Source: RBG-16-66-20 sp040752005 (GTDB taxonomy: Bacteria > Pseudomonadota > Gammaproteobacteria > Burkholderiales > SG8-39). From it: DNA of 64,000 nucleotides. This document shows positions 8,618-20,731 of the stretch, piece by piece. Position numbers and translations under genes: made by a program. Within the stretch, counting starts at the first letter, position 1, and each line of letters starts with the position of its first letter. The notes under the pieces are model-generated. The model did not search any database, was not told where the DNA came from, and saw only the letters and a list, made by a program, of their open reading frames with translations. The stretch lies in assembly GCA_040752005.1 (NCBI GenBank), contig JBFMFX010000008.1, positions 89,321 to 153,320 on the forward strand. Reading direction: 5' to 3'.

Positions 8618-9595
8618 CTATTCGAAGCGGATCCGCGGATCCACGAGCGTGTAGGAGAGGTCGGTGAGGATGAGGCCCGCGATGTAGAACACCGAGCCGA
8701 TGAACACCATCGCGCGCACCACCGCGAAGTCCTGCGCCTGGATCGCGTCAATGGTGTAGCTGCCCAGGCCCGGGATGCCGAAGAACGACTCCATCAGCAG
8801 GCTGCCGAGAAAGAGCAGCGGGATGACGGCGACCACGCCGGTGAGGATCGGGATGAGCGCGTTTCTCAGCACGTGGCCGAACAGTACCGCGGGCTCCGAC
8901 AGGCCCTTGGCGCGCGCGGTGCGCACGTAGTCGCGCGCCATCTCTTCCAGAAAGAGGGTGCGGTACCAGCGGGTGTTCGCGCCGATGCCGGCGACGACGC
9001 CGATCACCACCGGCAGCACCAGGAACTTGAGCGCGTCCGGCCCCTCGGCGTACCCCGAGATCGGCACCAGCCGCCAGAGCTTGGAGAACACGTACTGCCC
9101 GCCGATGATGTAAAAGAGCGTCGAGACCGACATCATCGCGACGCACACCACCACGCCCCAGAAGTCGAGGTAGGTGGCGCGAAAGAAGGCGAGCAGCAGC
9201 GCGAACGTCACGCACACCGCGAGGCCGACGGCGAACACCGGCACCGCGAGCGCGAGGCTCGGCCACATGCGCGCGGCGATCTCGCGGCCGATGTCGCGCC
9301 GGTCCTCCGAAAATCCGAAGTCGAAGACGAACAGGCGCAGCGACTTCTCGAAGAAGATCGTGCGCGTCGCCTTCTCCAGGCCGGGCGCGGCCTCGTTCCA
9401 CAGCAGCGGCTTGTCGTAGCCGCGCTCGGCCTTCCACTTCTCGATCGCTTCCGGGGTGACGCGCTTGGCGCCCAGCTGCATGCGCGCCATGTCGTCGGGC
9501 GAATTGACGACGAAGAACAGCGCGAAGGTGAGCAGGTTGACTCCGAGCAGGATCGGCACCGCGTAGAGCAGCCGCCGGACGATGTAGGCGAGCAT
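8618..9595 (-). CDS. Peptide ABC transporter permease (YejB/DppB type)
   Basis: A 325-residue inner-membrane permease starting MLAYIVRRLLYAVPILLGV, the typical first helix of DppB-family proteins. The EAA motif is visible in DYVRTARAKGLSEPAVLFGHVLRNALIP, and the family's closing FSYTLVDPR-type signature appears as LSYTLVDPRIRFE. The insertion FSEDRRDIGREI around residues 115-125 is YejB-like. The ATG at 9595 overlaps the binding-protein stop by one base (TGATG), so this is the second gene of a tightly coupled four-gene operon. Confidence 0.93.
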   Translation of the reverse strand: MLAYIVRRLLYAVPILLGVNLLTFALFFVVNSPDDMARMQLGAKRVTPEAIEKWKAERGYDKPLLWNEAAPGLEKATRTIFFEKSLRLFVFDFGFSEDRRDIGREIAARMWPSLALAVPVFAVGLAVCVTFALLLAFFRATYLDFWGVVVCVAMMSVSTLFYIIGGQYVFSKLWRLVPISGYAEGPDALKFLVLPVVIGVVAGIGANTRWYRTLFLEEMARDYVRTARAKGLSEPAVLFGHVLRNALIPILTGVVAVIPLLFLGSLLMESFFGIPGLGSYTIDAIQAQDFAVVRAMVFIGSVFYIAGLILTDLSYTLVDPRIRFE

Positions 9596-11697
9596 CAGGC
9601 GGCGCGCGGCGCCGGCCGCGCGGCGGCGCGCTCGCGGCGCCGGTAGAGGACGAACGCCGGGATCACCGAGGCGGCGAGCAGTGCGAGGGCCGCGGCGAGC
9701 GGCCAGAGCACCGGCCGGTTCCACTCGCGTCGCATTGCCTCGCGCTTTTGCGCGTCCACGCGCAGGTACTTGAGGGCGTTGCCCGACATCTCGTTCACCT
9801 TGGCGTTCGCCAGCCAGCCGTGAAAGAGCGCGAAGTTCTTCGGATGAAAGCCGCCGATCCAGGGCGCGTCGCGGCGGAAGATCTCGACCATCCGGTCAAT
9901 GATTCTCTGGCGCTCGGGCGAGTTGGGCATGTTGCGCATCTGCTCGAACAGCGCGTCGAATTCCGGGTTCGAGTAGTTGGCCGCGTTCTCGCCCTGCCTG
10001 AGCGCGCGGCTCTGCGGCCCGTGCAGCAGAAACATGAAGTTCTCCGGGTCGGGATAGTCGGCGATCCAGCCGATCATGAAGAGCTGGGTGTTGCCTTTCC
10101 TCAGCTTCTCCTGGAAGCGGTTCCAGTCGGTCTGGCGGGGCTCGAACTGGATCGAGAGCTTGGCGAACTGGCGCCGCCACCAGTCGGTCACCGCCTTGTC
10201 GCCCGGCCCGCGCTGCACCGAGTCGAGCGCCAGCACCAGCGGCTCGCCGGTCTTCGCGTCGCGCCCGTCCGGGTAGCCGGCCTCGGCGAGAAGTCTCTTC
10301 GCCTCCTCGATCGGCCGGCGTTCGGCGCGCCCGTCCTTCCACACGTGCGTCAGCGGGTTGATGCTCTCGCGTCCCTCGCGGTAGCCGAAGATGCCCGGCG
10401 CGAGCGGACTGTGCGCCGGAACCCCGCGGCCGTTGGCGAAGATGGCGAGGTATTCCTCCCAGTCCACCGCGATCGCGAGCGCCTGCCGCAGCTTCCTCGC
10501 GCGCTCGGCCGCCTCGCCGCCCTGGGCGCCGCCGACCACCGGGTCGAGCCAGTTCGCGCCGAGGTAGTAGATGGCCGGCGCGATCGAGGTGTCCAGGCGC
10601 ACGCCCTTCGCCTCCATCTCGGGCGAGAGCGTCGCCTCGCCTTCCAGCGTCACGCGCACCGTCTGGTCGAAGTTGTCGGAGCTGATGCCCGACATGTCGT
10701 AGTAGCCCTGCAGGAACTTGTTCCAGAGCGGAATGGACTCCTTTTCGCGCGTGTACACCGCCTTTTCGAGGAACGGCATGATTTTCCCCGCGTCGGCGAG
10801 CAGTCCGCGCGCGGCATCGCCCGGCGCGCCCTCGGACGGATACGGCTCGCCGCGGAAGTTCGGGTTGCGCGCGAGCACCATGCGCGCGTTCGGGTTGTTC
10901 TCGGCAAGCAGGAAAGGTCCGGTGCCGACCGGCCACCAGTCGAGCGTGAAGTTCTTCTCCGCCATGCCCGGCTGGGCGTAGAAGCGCTCGGCCTCCCACG
11001 GCACCGGCGCAAAAAACGGCATCGCCAGCCAGTAGACGAACTGCGGATAGCGGCCCTTGAGCGTCACGCGGAAGGTGCGCGCGTCCACGCGCTCGGCGCC
11101 CGCGAGGGGATAGCGCCGCAGATCGAGCCACTCGCCCGGCTTAGCCGCCTGCTTCAGGGTGTCGGCGTACTCGCGCAGGCCGACGATGTACTCGGCCATC
11201 AGGCCGAAGATCGGCGAATGCAGGTGCGGATGCGCAAGGCGCTTGATCTGATACACGTAGTCGTCGGCATCCAGTTCGCGCGTGCCGGCCGGAAGATCGT
11301 AGGGAGTGGCGAGCGCGCGGATGCGCGCGCGCTCGAGCCGGTGGTTTTCCTCGACGAACGCGGGATGCGGCTGATAGCGGATGCCGGGCTTGAGGCGGAT
11401 TTCGTAGACGGTGAAGCGGCCGCCCTCGACGGCGCGCGGCTGCGGCACTTCGGTGGCGGTGAGCGGTATCAGCTCGTAGGGGCGCTTGAGGTAGTGGTAC
11501 TGCAGCGGCGGTTCGTACACCTGCCGCGTGAACACCGCCTCGTCGGAGGTGTAGGACTGCGCCGGATCGAGATGCTTCGGGCGCTCGGAGAAGACCGAAT
11601 ACAGGATCGGGCGGCCGCGCTCGGCGGCCGGATACGGATCGTTCCAGACCTCGCCGCAGCCTGCGACGAGCAGCGCAAGAAGCAGGGCCGCGCGCAT
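9595..11697 (-). CDS. Peptide ABC transporter substrate-binding lipoprotein with a C-terminal membrane anchor (YejA-like)
   Basis: The solute-binding component of the importer, SBP family 5, 700 residues against about 600 for E. coli YejA. The N-terminus is a lipoprotein signal with lipobox LVAGC. The binding fold is recognisable from the early YSVFSERPKHLDPAQSYTS and the late FMIGWIADYPDPENFMFLLHG. Unusually, the last 48 residues contain a second hydrophobic helix (about 662-682) followed by an arginine-rich tail, so the protein would be anchored at both ends. It is first in the operon. The start at 11697 is divergent from fabI, and the gap contains overlapping -10 boxes. Confidence 0.9.
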   Translation of the reverse strand: MRAALLLALLVAGCGEVWNDPYPAAERGRPILYSVFSERPKHLDPAQSYTSDEAVFTRQVYEPPLQYHYLKRPYELIPLTATEVPQPRAVEGGRFTVYEIRLKPGIRYQPHPAFVEENHRLERARIRALATPYDLPAGTRELDADDYVYQIKRLAHPHLHSPIFGLMAEYIVGLREYADTLKQAAKPGEWLDLRRYPLAGAERVDARTFRVTLKGRYPQFVYWLAMPFFAPVPWEAERFYAQPGMAEKNFTLDWWPVGTGPFLLAENNPNARMVLARNPNFRGEPYPSEGAPGDAARGLLADAGKIMPFLEKAVYTREKESIPLWNKFLQGYYDMSGISSDNFDQTVRVTLEGEATLSPEMEAKGVRLDTSIAPAIYYLGANWLDPVVGGAQGGEAAERARKLRQALAIAVDWEEYLAIFANGRGVPAHSPLAPGIFGYREGRESINPLTHVWKDGRAERRPIEEAKRLLAEAGYPDGRDAKTGEPLVLALDSVQRGPGDKAVTDWWRRQFAKLSIQFEPRQTDWNRFQEKLRKGNTQLFMIGWIADYPDPENFMFLLHGPQSRALRQGENAANYSNPEFDALFEQMRNMPNSPERQRIIDRMVEIFRRDAPWIGGFHPKNFALFHGWLANAKVNEMSGNALKYLRVDAQKREAMRREWNRPVLWPLAAALALLAASVIPAFVLYRRRERAAARPAPRAA

Positions 11698-11704
11698 GCG
11701 CGAA

Positions 11705-11712
11705 AGTATAAT
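11705..11712. promoter_or_regulatory. Bidirectional promoter core between the peptide importer and fabI
   Basis: The octamer AGTATAAT reads TATAAT on the plus strand (11707-11712, six bases before the fabI ATG). It reads TATACT on the minus strand (11710 to 11705, seven bases before the binding-protein ATG). Only 21 bases separate the two start codons, and there is no Shine-Dalgarno sequence on either side. Both mRNAs would be leaderless or nearly so. Near-symmetric -10 elements are known to fire in both directions. Confidence 0.5.
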
Positions 11713-11718
11713 GCGCCG

Positions 11719-12504
11719 ATGCCGATGCTCAGCGGAAAGAAACTCCTCATCACCGGCGTGCTCAGCAATCGCTCGATCGCCTGGGGCATCGCGCAGGCGG
11801 CGAAACGCGAGGGCGCGCAGCTCGCCTTCACCTATGCCGGCGAGCGCGTGCGCGAGCGCGTCGAGGCCCTGGCCGGCGAACTCGGCGCGGACGTCGTGCT
11901 GCCGTGCGACGTGACGAGCGACGCGCAGATCGAAGCGCTCGCGCCGGCGCTCGCCGAGCGCTGGGGAGCGCTCGACGGTTTCGTGCACGCGATCGCCTTC
12001 GCGAGCCGCGAGGCGATCTCGGGCGAGCTGCTCGACGGCTTGTCGCGCGAGGCGTTCCGCGAGGCGCATGACATTTCCGCCTACAGCTTTCCGGCGCTCG
12101 CCAAGGCGCTCCTGCCGCTGATGCAGGGCCGGCGCGCGGCGCTGCTCACCCTCACTTACCTCGGCGCGGTGCGCGTGGTGCCGCACTACAACACCATGGG
12201 CCTTGCCAAGGCGAGCCTGGAGTCCTCGGTGCGCTACCTCGCCGCCAACCTCGGTCCGCAGGGCATCCGGGTGAACGCGATTTCGGCCGGGCCGATCAGG
12301 ACGCTCGCCGCCGCCGGCATCGCCGGTTTCGGCAAGATCCTCAAGTTCGTGGAAGAAAACGCGCCGTTGCGGCGCAACGTCACGATCGAGGACGTGGGCA
12401 ACGCGGCCGCGTTCCTGCTCTCGGACCTCGCCGCGGGCATCACCGGCGAGGTGCTGTACGTGGACGCGGGCTTTTCCCGCGTCGTGGGCGGCATCGGCGC
12501 GTGA
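11719..12504 (+). CDS. fabI: Enoyl-[acyl-carrier-protein] reductase (NADH)
   Basis: FabI performs the last reduction of each fatty acid elongation cycle. The 261-residue short-chain dehydrogenase-type protein has the FabI-specific nucleotide motif ITGVLSNRSIAWGIA at the N-terminus. The active-site tyrosine and lysine are Y157 and K164 in HYNTMGLAK, with Y147 preceding. The substrate-loop region is PIRTLAAAGI. A second ATG two codons in (11725) is an equally possible start. It is convergent with ppiD, with only seven bases between the stop codons. Confidence 0.95.
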   Translation: MPMLSGKKLLITGVLSNRSIAWGIAQAAKREGAQLAFTYAGERVRERVEALAGELGADVVLPCDVTSDAQIEALAPALAERWGALDGFVHAIAFASREAISGELLDGLSREAFREAHDISAYSFPALAKALLPLMQGRRAALLTLTYLGAVRVVPHYNTMGLAKASLESSVRYLAANLGPQGIRVNAISAGPIRTLAAAGIAGFGKILKFVEENAPLRRNVTIEDVGNAAAFLLSDLAAGITGEVLYVDAGFSRVVGGIGA

Positions 12505-12511
12505 AGCGCCG

Positions 12512-14377
12512 CTACTGCTTCTTTTCCAGCGCCGCGGCCCGGACCTCGATTCTCGCCTTCTCGCGCAGGCTCGCGAGCCAGGCCTGCACCTCGGCCGAGC
12601 CCGCTTCGCGCTCGATGCGCTCCAGCTCCGCCGCCTTCTGCGCATCCGGCAGCGGCTCCGGCGCGAGCACCTTCTGGATGCGCAGGATCGCGTAGCCGCG
12701 TTCGCCGCGGTCCACGCCGACGTACGCCGGCAGCTTCGAGACGTCGGCCGCCATCACCTTCGCGAGCGCGTCCCTGCCGAGGCCGGCCGGCGAGCGGCGC
12801 GAGACGACGAGCGCCGCGCCCCACTTGACGCCCGGATCGGTTCCCGCCTTCAGGCTCTCCAGTTTCGCCTGCGCCTCCTTGCGAGCGAGCGCCGCCGCCT
12901 CCTGCCGCCGCACGCGCCGCTCGACCTCCTCGCGCACCTCTTCGAACTTCTTCTGCACCGCCGGCTGGTGCTCGACGACGCGCGCGGCAACGAGCGTCCC
13001 GGGCGCGACCTCGACGGCATCGGTGTTGCGCCGGTGCTGGATGGCGTCGGCCGAAAACAGCGCCGCCAGCACCTTCGGATGGCCGAGCGGCCCGTCCGCG
13101 GGCGCGCCCTGCGCGATCCAGCCGCTCGTCTGGACCTTCAACCCGAATCGCTCGGCGGCGGGCTTGAGGCTGTCGGACTGCTCGTACACCAGGTTGTTGA
13201 ACGCGTCGGCGGACTCGGCGAAGCGCCGACCGGCCTTCTGCTTCGCGATCTCGGCGCGCAGCTCCTCGCGCACCTCTTCGAAGGTGCGCGTCTTGCCCGG
13301 CTGCACCGCCTCGAGCCGGATGATGTGCCAGCCGAATTCGGAGGGTACCGGTCCGGCGATCTCGCCGGGTTTCATCGCAAACACCGCGTTGGCGAATTCC
13401 TGCACGACGTCGCCGGGGCCGAAGAAGCCGAGGTCGCCGCCCTTGGCCGCCGAGCCGGAGTCCTGCGAATGCTTCTTCGCCAGCTCGGCGAAGCGCTGCG
13501 GGTTCTTGCGCGCCTCGACCGCGATTTTCTCGGCCTCCTCCTTCGTCTTGAGCAGGATGTGGCTCGCGCGCCTCTGCTCCGGCAGGCCGAGCTTTCCGGT
13601 CGCAAGGCGCTCCTCGTAGGCTTTCCGCAGCTCCTGCTCGTCCACCTTTTCGGCGCCTGCCAGCTCCTCCACCGACAGCACGACGTACTCGGCGCGCACG
13701 CGCTCCGGAACGCGGAACTCGGCGGTGTTCGCCTCGTACCAGGCTCTGAGGGCCGCCTCGTCCGGCTTGACCTGCGGTTCGTAATCGGACGCGGCGAAGA
13801 ATGCCTCGCTCACCTCGCGGCGCTCGCCCTCAAGCGCCAGCAGCCGCGCCGCGACCGTGCGCGGCTGGATCGCCGTACCGGCGACCGCCGCGATCAGCCG
13901 CGAGGCGGGCACGCGCACGCGCAGCGTCTCGACGTTGTACTCGTCGGAGATGCCGCGCGCGCGCAGGTACGCCGCGTAGCGCTCGGGCGAGAACTTGCCG
14001 TCCACCTGGAACTCCGGCATGCGCGTGATCTCGGCGATCGCCGTCTCGCGCGGCAGCACCATCCACGCCCGCGCCACCTCGCGCGTGATCAGGCGCTCGG
14101 TGATCAGGCCTTCCAGCACCTGGCGGCGGAATTCCGGCGTGTCCACGCTCGCCGGATCGAAGTCGCGCCCGAACATCTGCCGCAGCCGATCCATTCTCTC
14201 GCGCAGCGCCTCCTCCAGCTCGCGCCGCGTGATCGTGTCGCCGTCCACACTCGCCACCTCGTCGCGCCCGCCGACTGCCCGCGTGTAGGCCTCCAGCCCG
14301 AAGAACGCGAACGGAATGACGATCAGCACCAGCAAGACTTGCAGCAGGCGCTTGTGCTTGGCGACGAAATCGAACAT
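12512..14377 (-). CDS. ppiD: Periplasmic peptidyl-prolyl isomerase / chaperone PpiD, membrane-anchored
   Basis: PpiD is anchored in the inner membrane and helps newly exported outer-membrane proteins fold at the Sec translocon. The 621-residue protein has one N-terminal transmembrane helix (about 11-28, VLLVLIVIPFAFFGLEAY), a SurA-like N domain, and one parvulin domain around 265-355 (ASHILLKT, GGDLGFFGPGDVVQEF, SEFGWHIIRL). The start lies 22 bases after the mature end of tRNA-Asp on the same strand, so its mRNA may begin at the tRNA processing site. It closes the tig-clpPX-lon-hupB cluster in the classical order. Confidence 0.94.
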   Translation of the reverse strand: MFDFVAKHKRLLQVLLVLIVIPFAFFGLEAYTRAVGGRDEVASVDGDTITRRELEEALRERMDRLRQMFGRDFDPASVDTPEFRRQVLEGLITERLITREVARAWMVLPRETAIAEITRMPEFQVDGKFSPERYAAYLRARGISDEYNVETLRVRVPASRLIAAVAGTAIQPRTVAARLLALEGERREVSEAFFAASDYEPQVKPDEAALRAWYEANTAEFRVPERVRAEYVVLSVEELAGAEKVDEQELRKAYEERLATGKLGLPEQRRASHILLKTKEEAEKIAVEARKNPQRFAELAKKHSQDSGSAAKGGDLGFFGPGDVVQEFANAVFAMKPGEIAGPVPSEFGWHIIRLEAVQPGKTRTFEEVREELRAEIAKQKAGRRFAESADAFNNLVYEQSDSLKPAAERFGLKVQTSGWIAQGAPADGPLGHPKVLAALFSADAIQHRRNTDAVEVAPGTLVAARVVEHQPAVQKKFEEVREEVERRVRRQEAAALARKEAQAKLESLKAGTDPGVKWGAALVVSRRSPAGLGRDALAKVMAADVSKLPAYVGVDRGERGYAILRIQKVLAPEPLPDAQKAAELERIEREAGSAEVQAWLASLREKARIEVRAAALEKKQ

Positions 14378-14399
14378 GGAGGCGGAAAAAGAAAGGGAT

Positions 14400-14476
14400 T
14401 GGCGGAGCGGACGGGACTCGAACCCGCGACCCCCGGCGTGACAGGCCGGTATTCTAACCGACTGAACTACCGCTCC
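14400..14476 (-). tRNA. tRNA-Asp (GTC)
   Basis: The 77-base gene folds as a standard cloverleaf. The acceptor GGAGCGG pairs with CCGCTCC, the anticodon loop CTGTCAC gives anticodon GTC, and the T-arm has GGTTCGAGTCC. CCA is encoded at 14402-14400. It is co-oriented with tRNA-Val and with ppiD. Confidence 0.96.
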
Positions 14477-14486
14477 GTACGTGCCC

Positions 14487-14561
14487 TGGTGGGTGCTGCA
14501 GGGGTCGAACCTGCGACTTCTGCCTTGTAAGGGCAGCGCTCTACCGCTGAGCTAAGCACCC
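14487..14561 (-). tRNA. tRNA-Val (TAC)
   Basis: A 75-base cloverleaf. Acceptor GGGTGCT pairs with AGCACCC, anticodon TAC lies in CCTTACAAGG, and the T-arm contains GGTTCGACCCC. CCA is encoded. It lies between hupB and tRNA-Asp, as is common for this cluster. Confidence 0.96.
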
Positions 14562-14566
14562 CCGCC

Positions 14567-14586
14567 GCGAGCGCAAGCCCGCTCGC
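14567..14586 (-). other. Hairpin between hupB and tRNA-Val
   Basis: GCGAGC and GCTCGC form a six-base stem around an eight-base loop, immediately upstream of tRNA-Val. There is no T-run, so it is not a clear terminator. It could be a processing or attenuation hairpin. Confidence 0.25.
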
Positions 14587-14596
14587 AAAAGGGCCG

Positions 14597-14869
14597 CTAG
14601 TTTATCGCTTCCTTGAGGCCCTTGCCAGCGCGAAACCGCGGCACGCGCGTGGCGGCGATGGCGAGCGGCTCGCCCGAGCGCGGATTGCGCCCGGTGCGCG
14701 CCTTTCGTTCGGCGACGTAGAACGTGCCGAAGCCGGCCAGCGTCACGTCGGCGCCCTGCTTGAGGCTCGTCTTCACGGCGGCGATGAGCGCGTCCACCGC
14801 GCGCTCGGCCGCCGAGCGCGAGATATCGGCGGAACGCGCGATGTGCTCGACGAGATCGGCCTTGTTCAT
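14597..14869 (-). CDS. hupB: DNA-binding protein HU-beta
   Basis: HU bends and compacts chromosomal DNA as a dimer. The 90-residue protein starts MNKADLVEHIA and has the dimerisation helices. The family signature is GFGTFYVAERKARTGRNP, followed by the flexible DNA-binding arm and its conserved proline, and it ends FRAGKGLKEAIN. It is 12 bases downstream of lon, the usual place for hupB. Confidence 0.96.
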   Translation of the reverse strand: MNKADLVEHIARSADISRSAAERAVDALIAAVKTSLKQGADVTLAGFGTFYVAERKARTGRNPRSGEPLAIAATRVPRFRAGKGLKEAIN

Positions 14870-14881
14870 GGCCGCTTCGCG

Positions 14882-17314
<2,433 letters not shown>

Positions 17315-17350
17315 TGTGGAGGCCTCTAAAGCCGTAGGACGCTCCCCGAA

Positions 17351-17378
17351 GTTAGGGGTTCCCCGGCAAAAAATCAAT
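17351..17378 (-). promoter_or_regulatory. Candidate sigma-32 (heat-shock) promoter of lon
   Basis: On the minus strand, ATTGATT (17378-17372) and CCCCTAAC (17358-17351) are separated by 13 bases. This is close to the sigma-32 consensus CTTGAAA-N13/14-CCCCATNT. The predicted start of transcription is about 30 bases before the lon ATG. lon is a classic heat-shock gene in E. coli. An overlapping inverted repeat, CCGGCAA/TTGCCGG (17364-17384), lies just after the clpX stop. Confidence 0.55.
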
Positions 17379-17384
17379 TGCCGG

Positions 17385-18659
<1,275 letters not shown>

Positions 18660-19277
18660 CTAGACCGACTCCCGCGAAACCAGAACCTTGTCCACCAGCC
18701 CGTACTTTACCGCTTCTTCGGCTCCCATGAAAAAATCGCGGTCGGTGTCGCGCTGGATGACCTCCAGCGGCTGGCCGGTGTGCCGGGCGAGGATCTCGTT
18801 CAGGCGCTGGCGCAGGTACAGGATCTCGCGCGCGTGGATCTCCACGTCCGAGGCCTGGCCGGAGAACCCGCCCATCGGCTGGTGGATCATCACCCGCGAG
18901 TTGGGCAGCATGAACCGCTTGCCCTTGTCGCCGGCGGCGAGCAGCAGCGCCCCCATGCTCGCCGCCTGGCCGATGCACAAGGTCGAGACGTCGGGCTTGA
19001 TGAACTGCATGGTGTCGTAGATCGCGAGCCCCGCCGACACCGAGCCGCCGGGCGAGTTGATGTAGAAGAAGATGTCCTTGTCCGGGTTTTCCGACTCGAG
19101 GAACAGCAGTTGCGCCACGATCAGGTTCGCGCTCACCTCGCTCACCGGACCGACGAGGAACACCACCCGCTCCTTGAGCAGGCGCGAGTAGATGTCGTAG
19201 GCGCGCTCGCCGCGCCCCGACTGCTCGATGACCATCGGGATCAGCCCCAGGTCGCGGGGCTCCGGCATTGTTGACAT
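18660..19277 (-). CDS. clpP: ClpP protease proteolytic subunit
   Basis: ClpP forms the tetradecameric serine-protease chamber of ClpXP and ClpAP. With the start at 19277 the protein has 205 residues. The catalytic triad is S107 (GQAASMG), H132 (MIHQPMGG) and D181 (DTDRDFF). A start at 19295 would overlap the tig stop codon as ATGA and add six residues (MKGLSA). Both are feasible because the AAAGG stretch lies between them. The short N-terminal propeptide is processed in E. coli. Confidence 0.96.
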   Translation of the reverse strand: MSTMPEPRDLGLIPMVIEQSGRGERAYDIYSRLLKERVVFLVGPVSEVSANLIVAQLLFLESENPDKDIFFYINSPGGSVSAGLAIYDTMQFIKPDVSTLCIGQAASMGALLLAAGDKGKRFMLPNSRVMIHQPMGGFSGQASDVEIHAREILYLRQRLNEILARHTGQPLEVIQRDTDRDFFMGAEEAVKYGLVDKVLVSRESV

Positions 19278-19291
19278 CGCGCTCAGGCCTT

Positions 19292-20593
19292 TCATGCGTC
19301 CGCGCCCATCAGTTCCTCGAAGGTTACCTCTTTTTCCGCCACTTTCGCCCGCGCCAGCACCCAGTTGACGACGTTGCCTTCCAGCGCGAGGCTTTCCATC
19401 TCCGACAGCCGCTGCGGCTGCATGTAAAACCACTTTACCACCTCGGCCGGGTTCTCGTAGGCCTCGGCCTCCGCCTCGATCAGCGCGCGCACCTCGGCCG
19501 GCTTCGGCTTCAGGTTCTCGGCGCGCGCCACCTCGGCGATGATCAACCCGAGCGCCACCCTGCGGCGCGCCGCTGCCTCGAACGCCTGCGGGTCGAGCGG
19601 CAGGGTCTCCAGCTTGATCCCCTTCGCCTTCAGGTCCGCGGCCGCGGCCTCGACCAGCCGCTGCAGCTCCATGCCCACCAGAGCCTTCGGCAGCTCGAGC
19701 GGCGTGCGATCGATCAACGCCTGCAGCGCCTGCTGCTTGAGACGGGCGGCGATGCGCTTTTTCACCTCGCGCTCGACGTTGGCGCGGATCTCGGCGCGCA
19801 TCCGGGCAAGGTCGCCGTCGGCGACGCCGAGCTGCCTGGCGAAGTCGGCGTCCACCTCGGGCAGCACCGGCGCCTCGACCCGGACCATCCTCAGCTCGTA
19901 GCGCGCCGTCTTCCCCGCCACGTCCTTGCCGTGGTAGTCGTCCGGGAACTTCACGTCGAACGTGCGCGTCTCGCCGGGAGCCATGCCGCGCGCCGCCTCC
20001 TCGAATTCGGGCAGCAGGCGCTTTTCACCGAGGATCGTCACGAATCCGGTCATCGAACCGCCCTCGAACGGCTGGCCGTCCATGCGGCCGTCGAAGTCGA
20101 GCGTCACCCGGTCGCCGTCGGTCGCCGGGCGCGACACCGCCTCGTAGCGCACACGCTGCCGGCGCAGGATCTCGATGGTCTTGTCCACGGCCGCCTCGTC
20201 CACCGCGAACACCGGCCGCTCGATCACGACGCCGGAGAGGTCACCCACCTTCACTTCCGGAAACACCTCGAAGGTGGCGCTGAACTCCAGCCGGTCGGCC
20301 GCACCCTCCTTCTTCTCGATGCGCGGCAAGCCGGCGACGCGCAGGTTTGCCTCGCGCACCATCTCGCTGAAGGCCTTCTCCACCGCGTCGCCGATGACCT
20401 CGTTCCGGACCTGCGGCCCGTACTGCTGCGCGACCAGCTTGAGTGGCACTCTCCCGGGCCGGAAGCCGGGCATCTTCACGTTGCGCGCGAGCTTCTTCAG
20501 GCGCTCCTCGACCTGCCGGTCGACCTCGGCCGCCGGCAGCGACATTGACAGGCGCCGCTCAAGCGCGCCGAGCGTTTCCACGTTGACCGCCAT
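19292..20593 (-). CDS. tig: Trigger factor, ribosome-associated chaperone
   Basis: Trigger factor binds nascent chains at the ribosome exit tunnel. The 433-residue protein has the ribosome-binding signature GFRPGRVP near residue 45. An FKBP-type isomerase domain spans about 155-240 (DGDRVTLDFDGRMDGQPFEGG, ending KFPDDYHGKDVAGK), followed by the helical C-terminal arms. It is first in the tig-clpP-clpX group and lies downstream of tRNA-Leu on the same strand. Confidence 0.96.
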   Translation of the reverse strand: MAVNVETLGALERRLSMSLPAAEVDRQVEERLKKLARNVKMPGFRPGRVPLKLVAQQYGPQVRNEVIGDAVEKAFSEMVREANLRVAGLPRIEKKEGAADRLEFSATFEVFPEVKVGDLSGVVIERPVFAVDEAAVDKTIEILRRQRVRYEAVSRPATDGDRVTLDFDGRMDGQPFEGGSMTGFVTILGEKRLLPEFEEAARGMAPGETRTFDVKFPDDYHGKDVAGKTARYELRMVRVEAPVLPEVDADFARQLGVADGDLARMRAEIRANVEREVKKRIAARLKQQALQALIDRTPLELPKALVGMELQRLVEAAAADLKAKGIKLETLPLDPQAFEAAARRRVALGLIIAEVARAENLKPKPAEVRALIEAEAEAYENPAEVVKWFYMQPQRLSEMESLALEGNVVNWVLARAKVAEKEVTFEELMGADA

Positions 20594-20649
20594 TGCCTGA
20601 TTTGCTCCGAAACAGGAAGCCCGCCTGCCTCAGCCGGGCCGGTTGCGGG

Positions 20650-20731
20650 TGCGAAGGGTGGGAGTCGAACCCACACGCCTCGCGGCGCTGGAACCTAAAT
20701 CCAGTGCGTCTGCCAGTTCCGCCACCTTCGC
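20650..20731 (-). tRNA. tRNA-Leu (TAG)
   Basis: An 82-base class II tRNA with acceptor GCGAAGG/CCTTCGC and anticodon stem CTGGA/TCCAG around a loop with anticodon TAG. It has a variable arm of normal size and T-arm GGTTCGACTCC. After the discriminator A the DNA reads CCC, not CCA, so the end must be made by tRNA nucleotidyltransferase. The Asp and Val tRNAs in this window do encode CCA. Confidence 0.95.

Noticed and set aside
9748..12504. Very long plus-strand reading frame across the binding-protein gene
   Set aside because: It is the antisense shadow of the binding-protein gene joined to the true fabI frame. The N-terminal part has no protein-like composition, whereas the minus strand encodes clear motifs.
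17364..17384. CCGGCAA/TTGCCGG hairpin as terminator of clpX
   Set aside because: There is no T-run after it in the direction of transcription and it overlaps a better sigma-32 promoter match.
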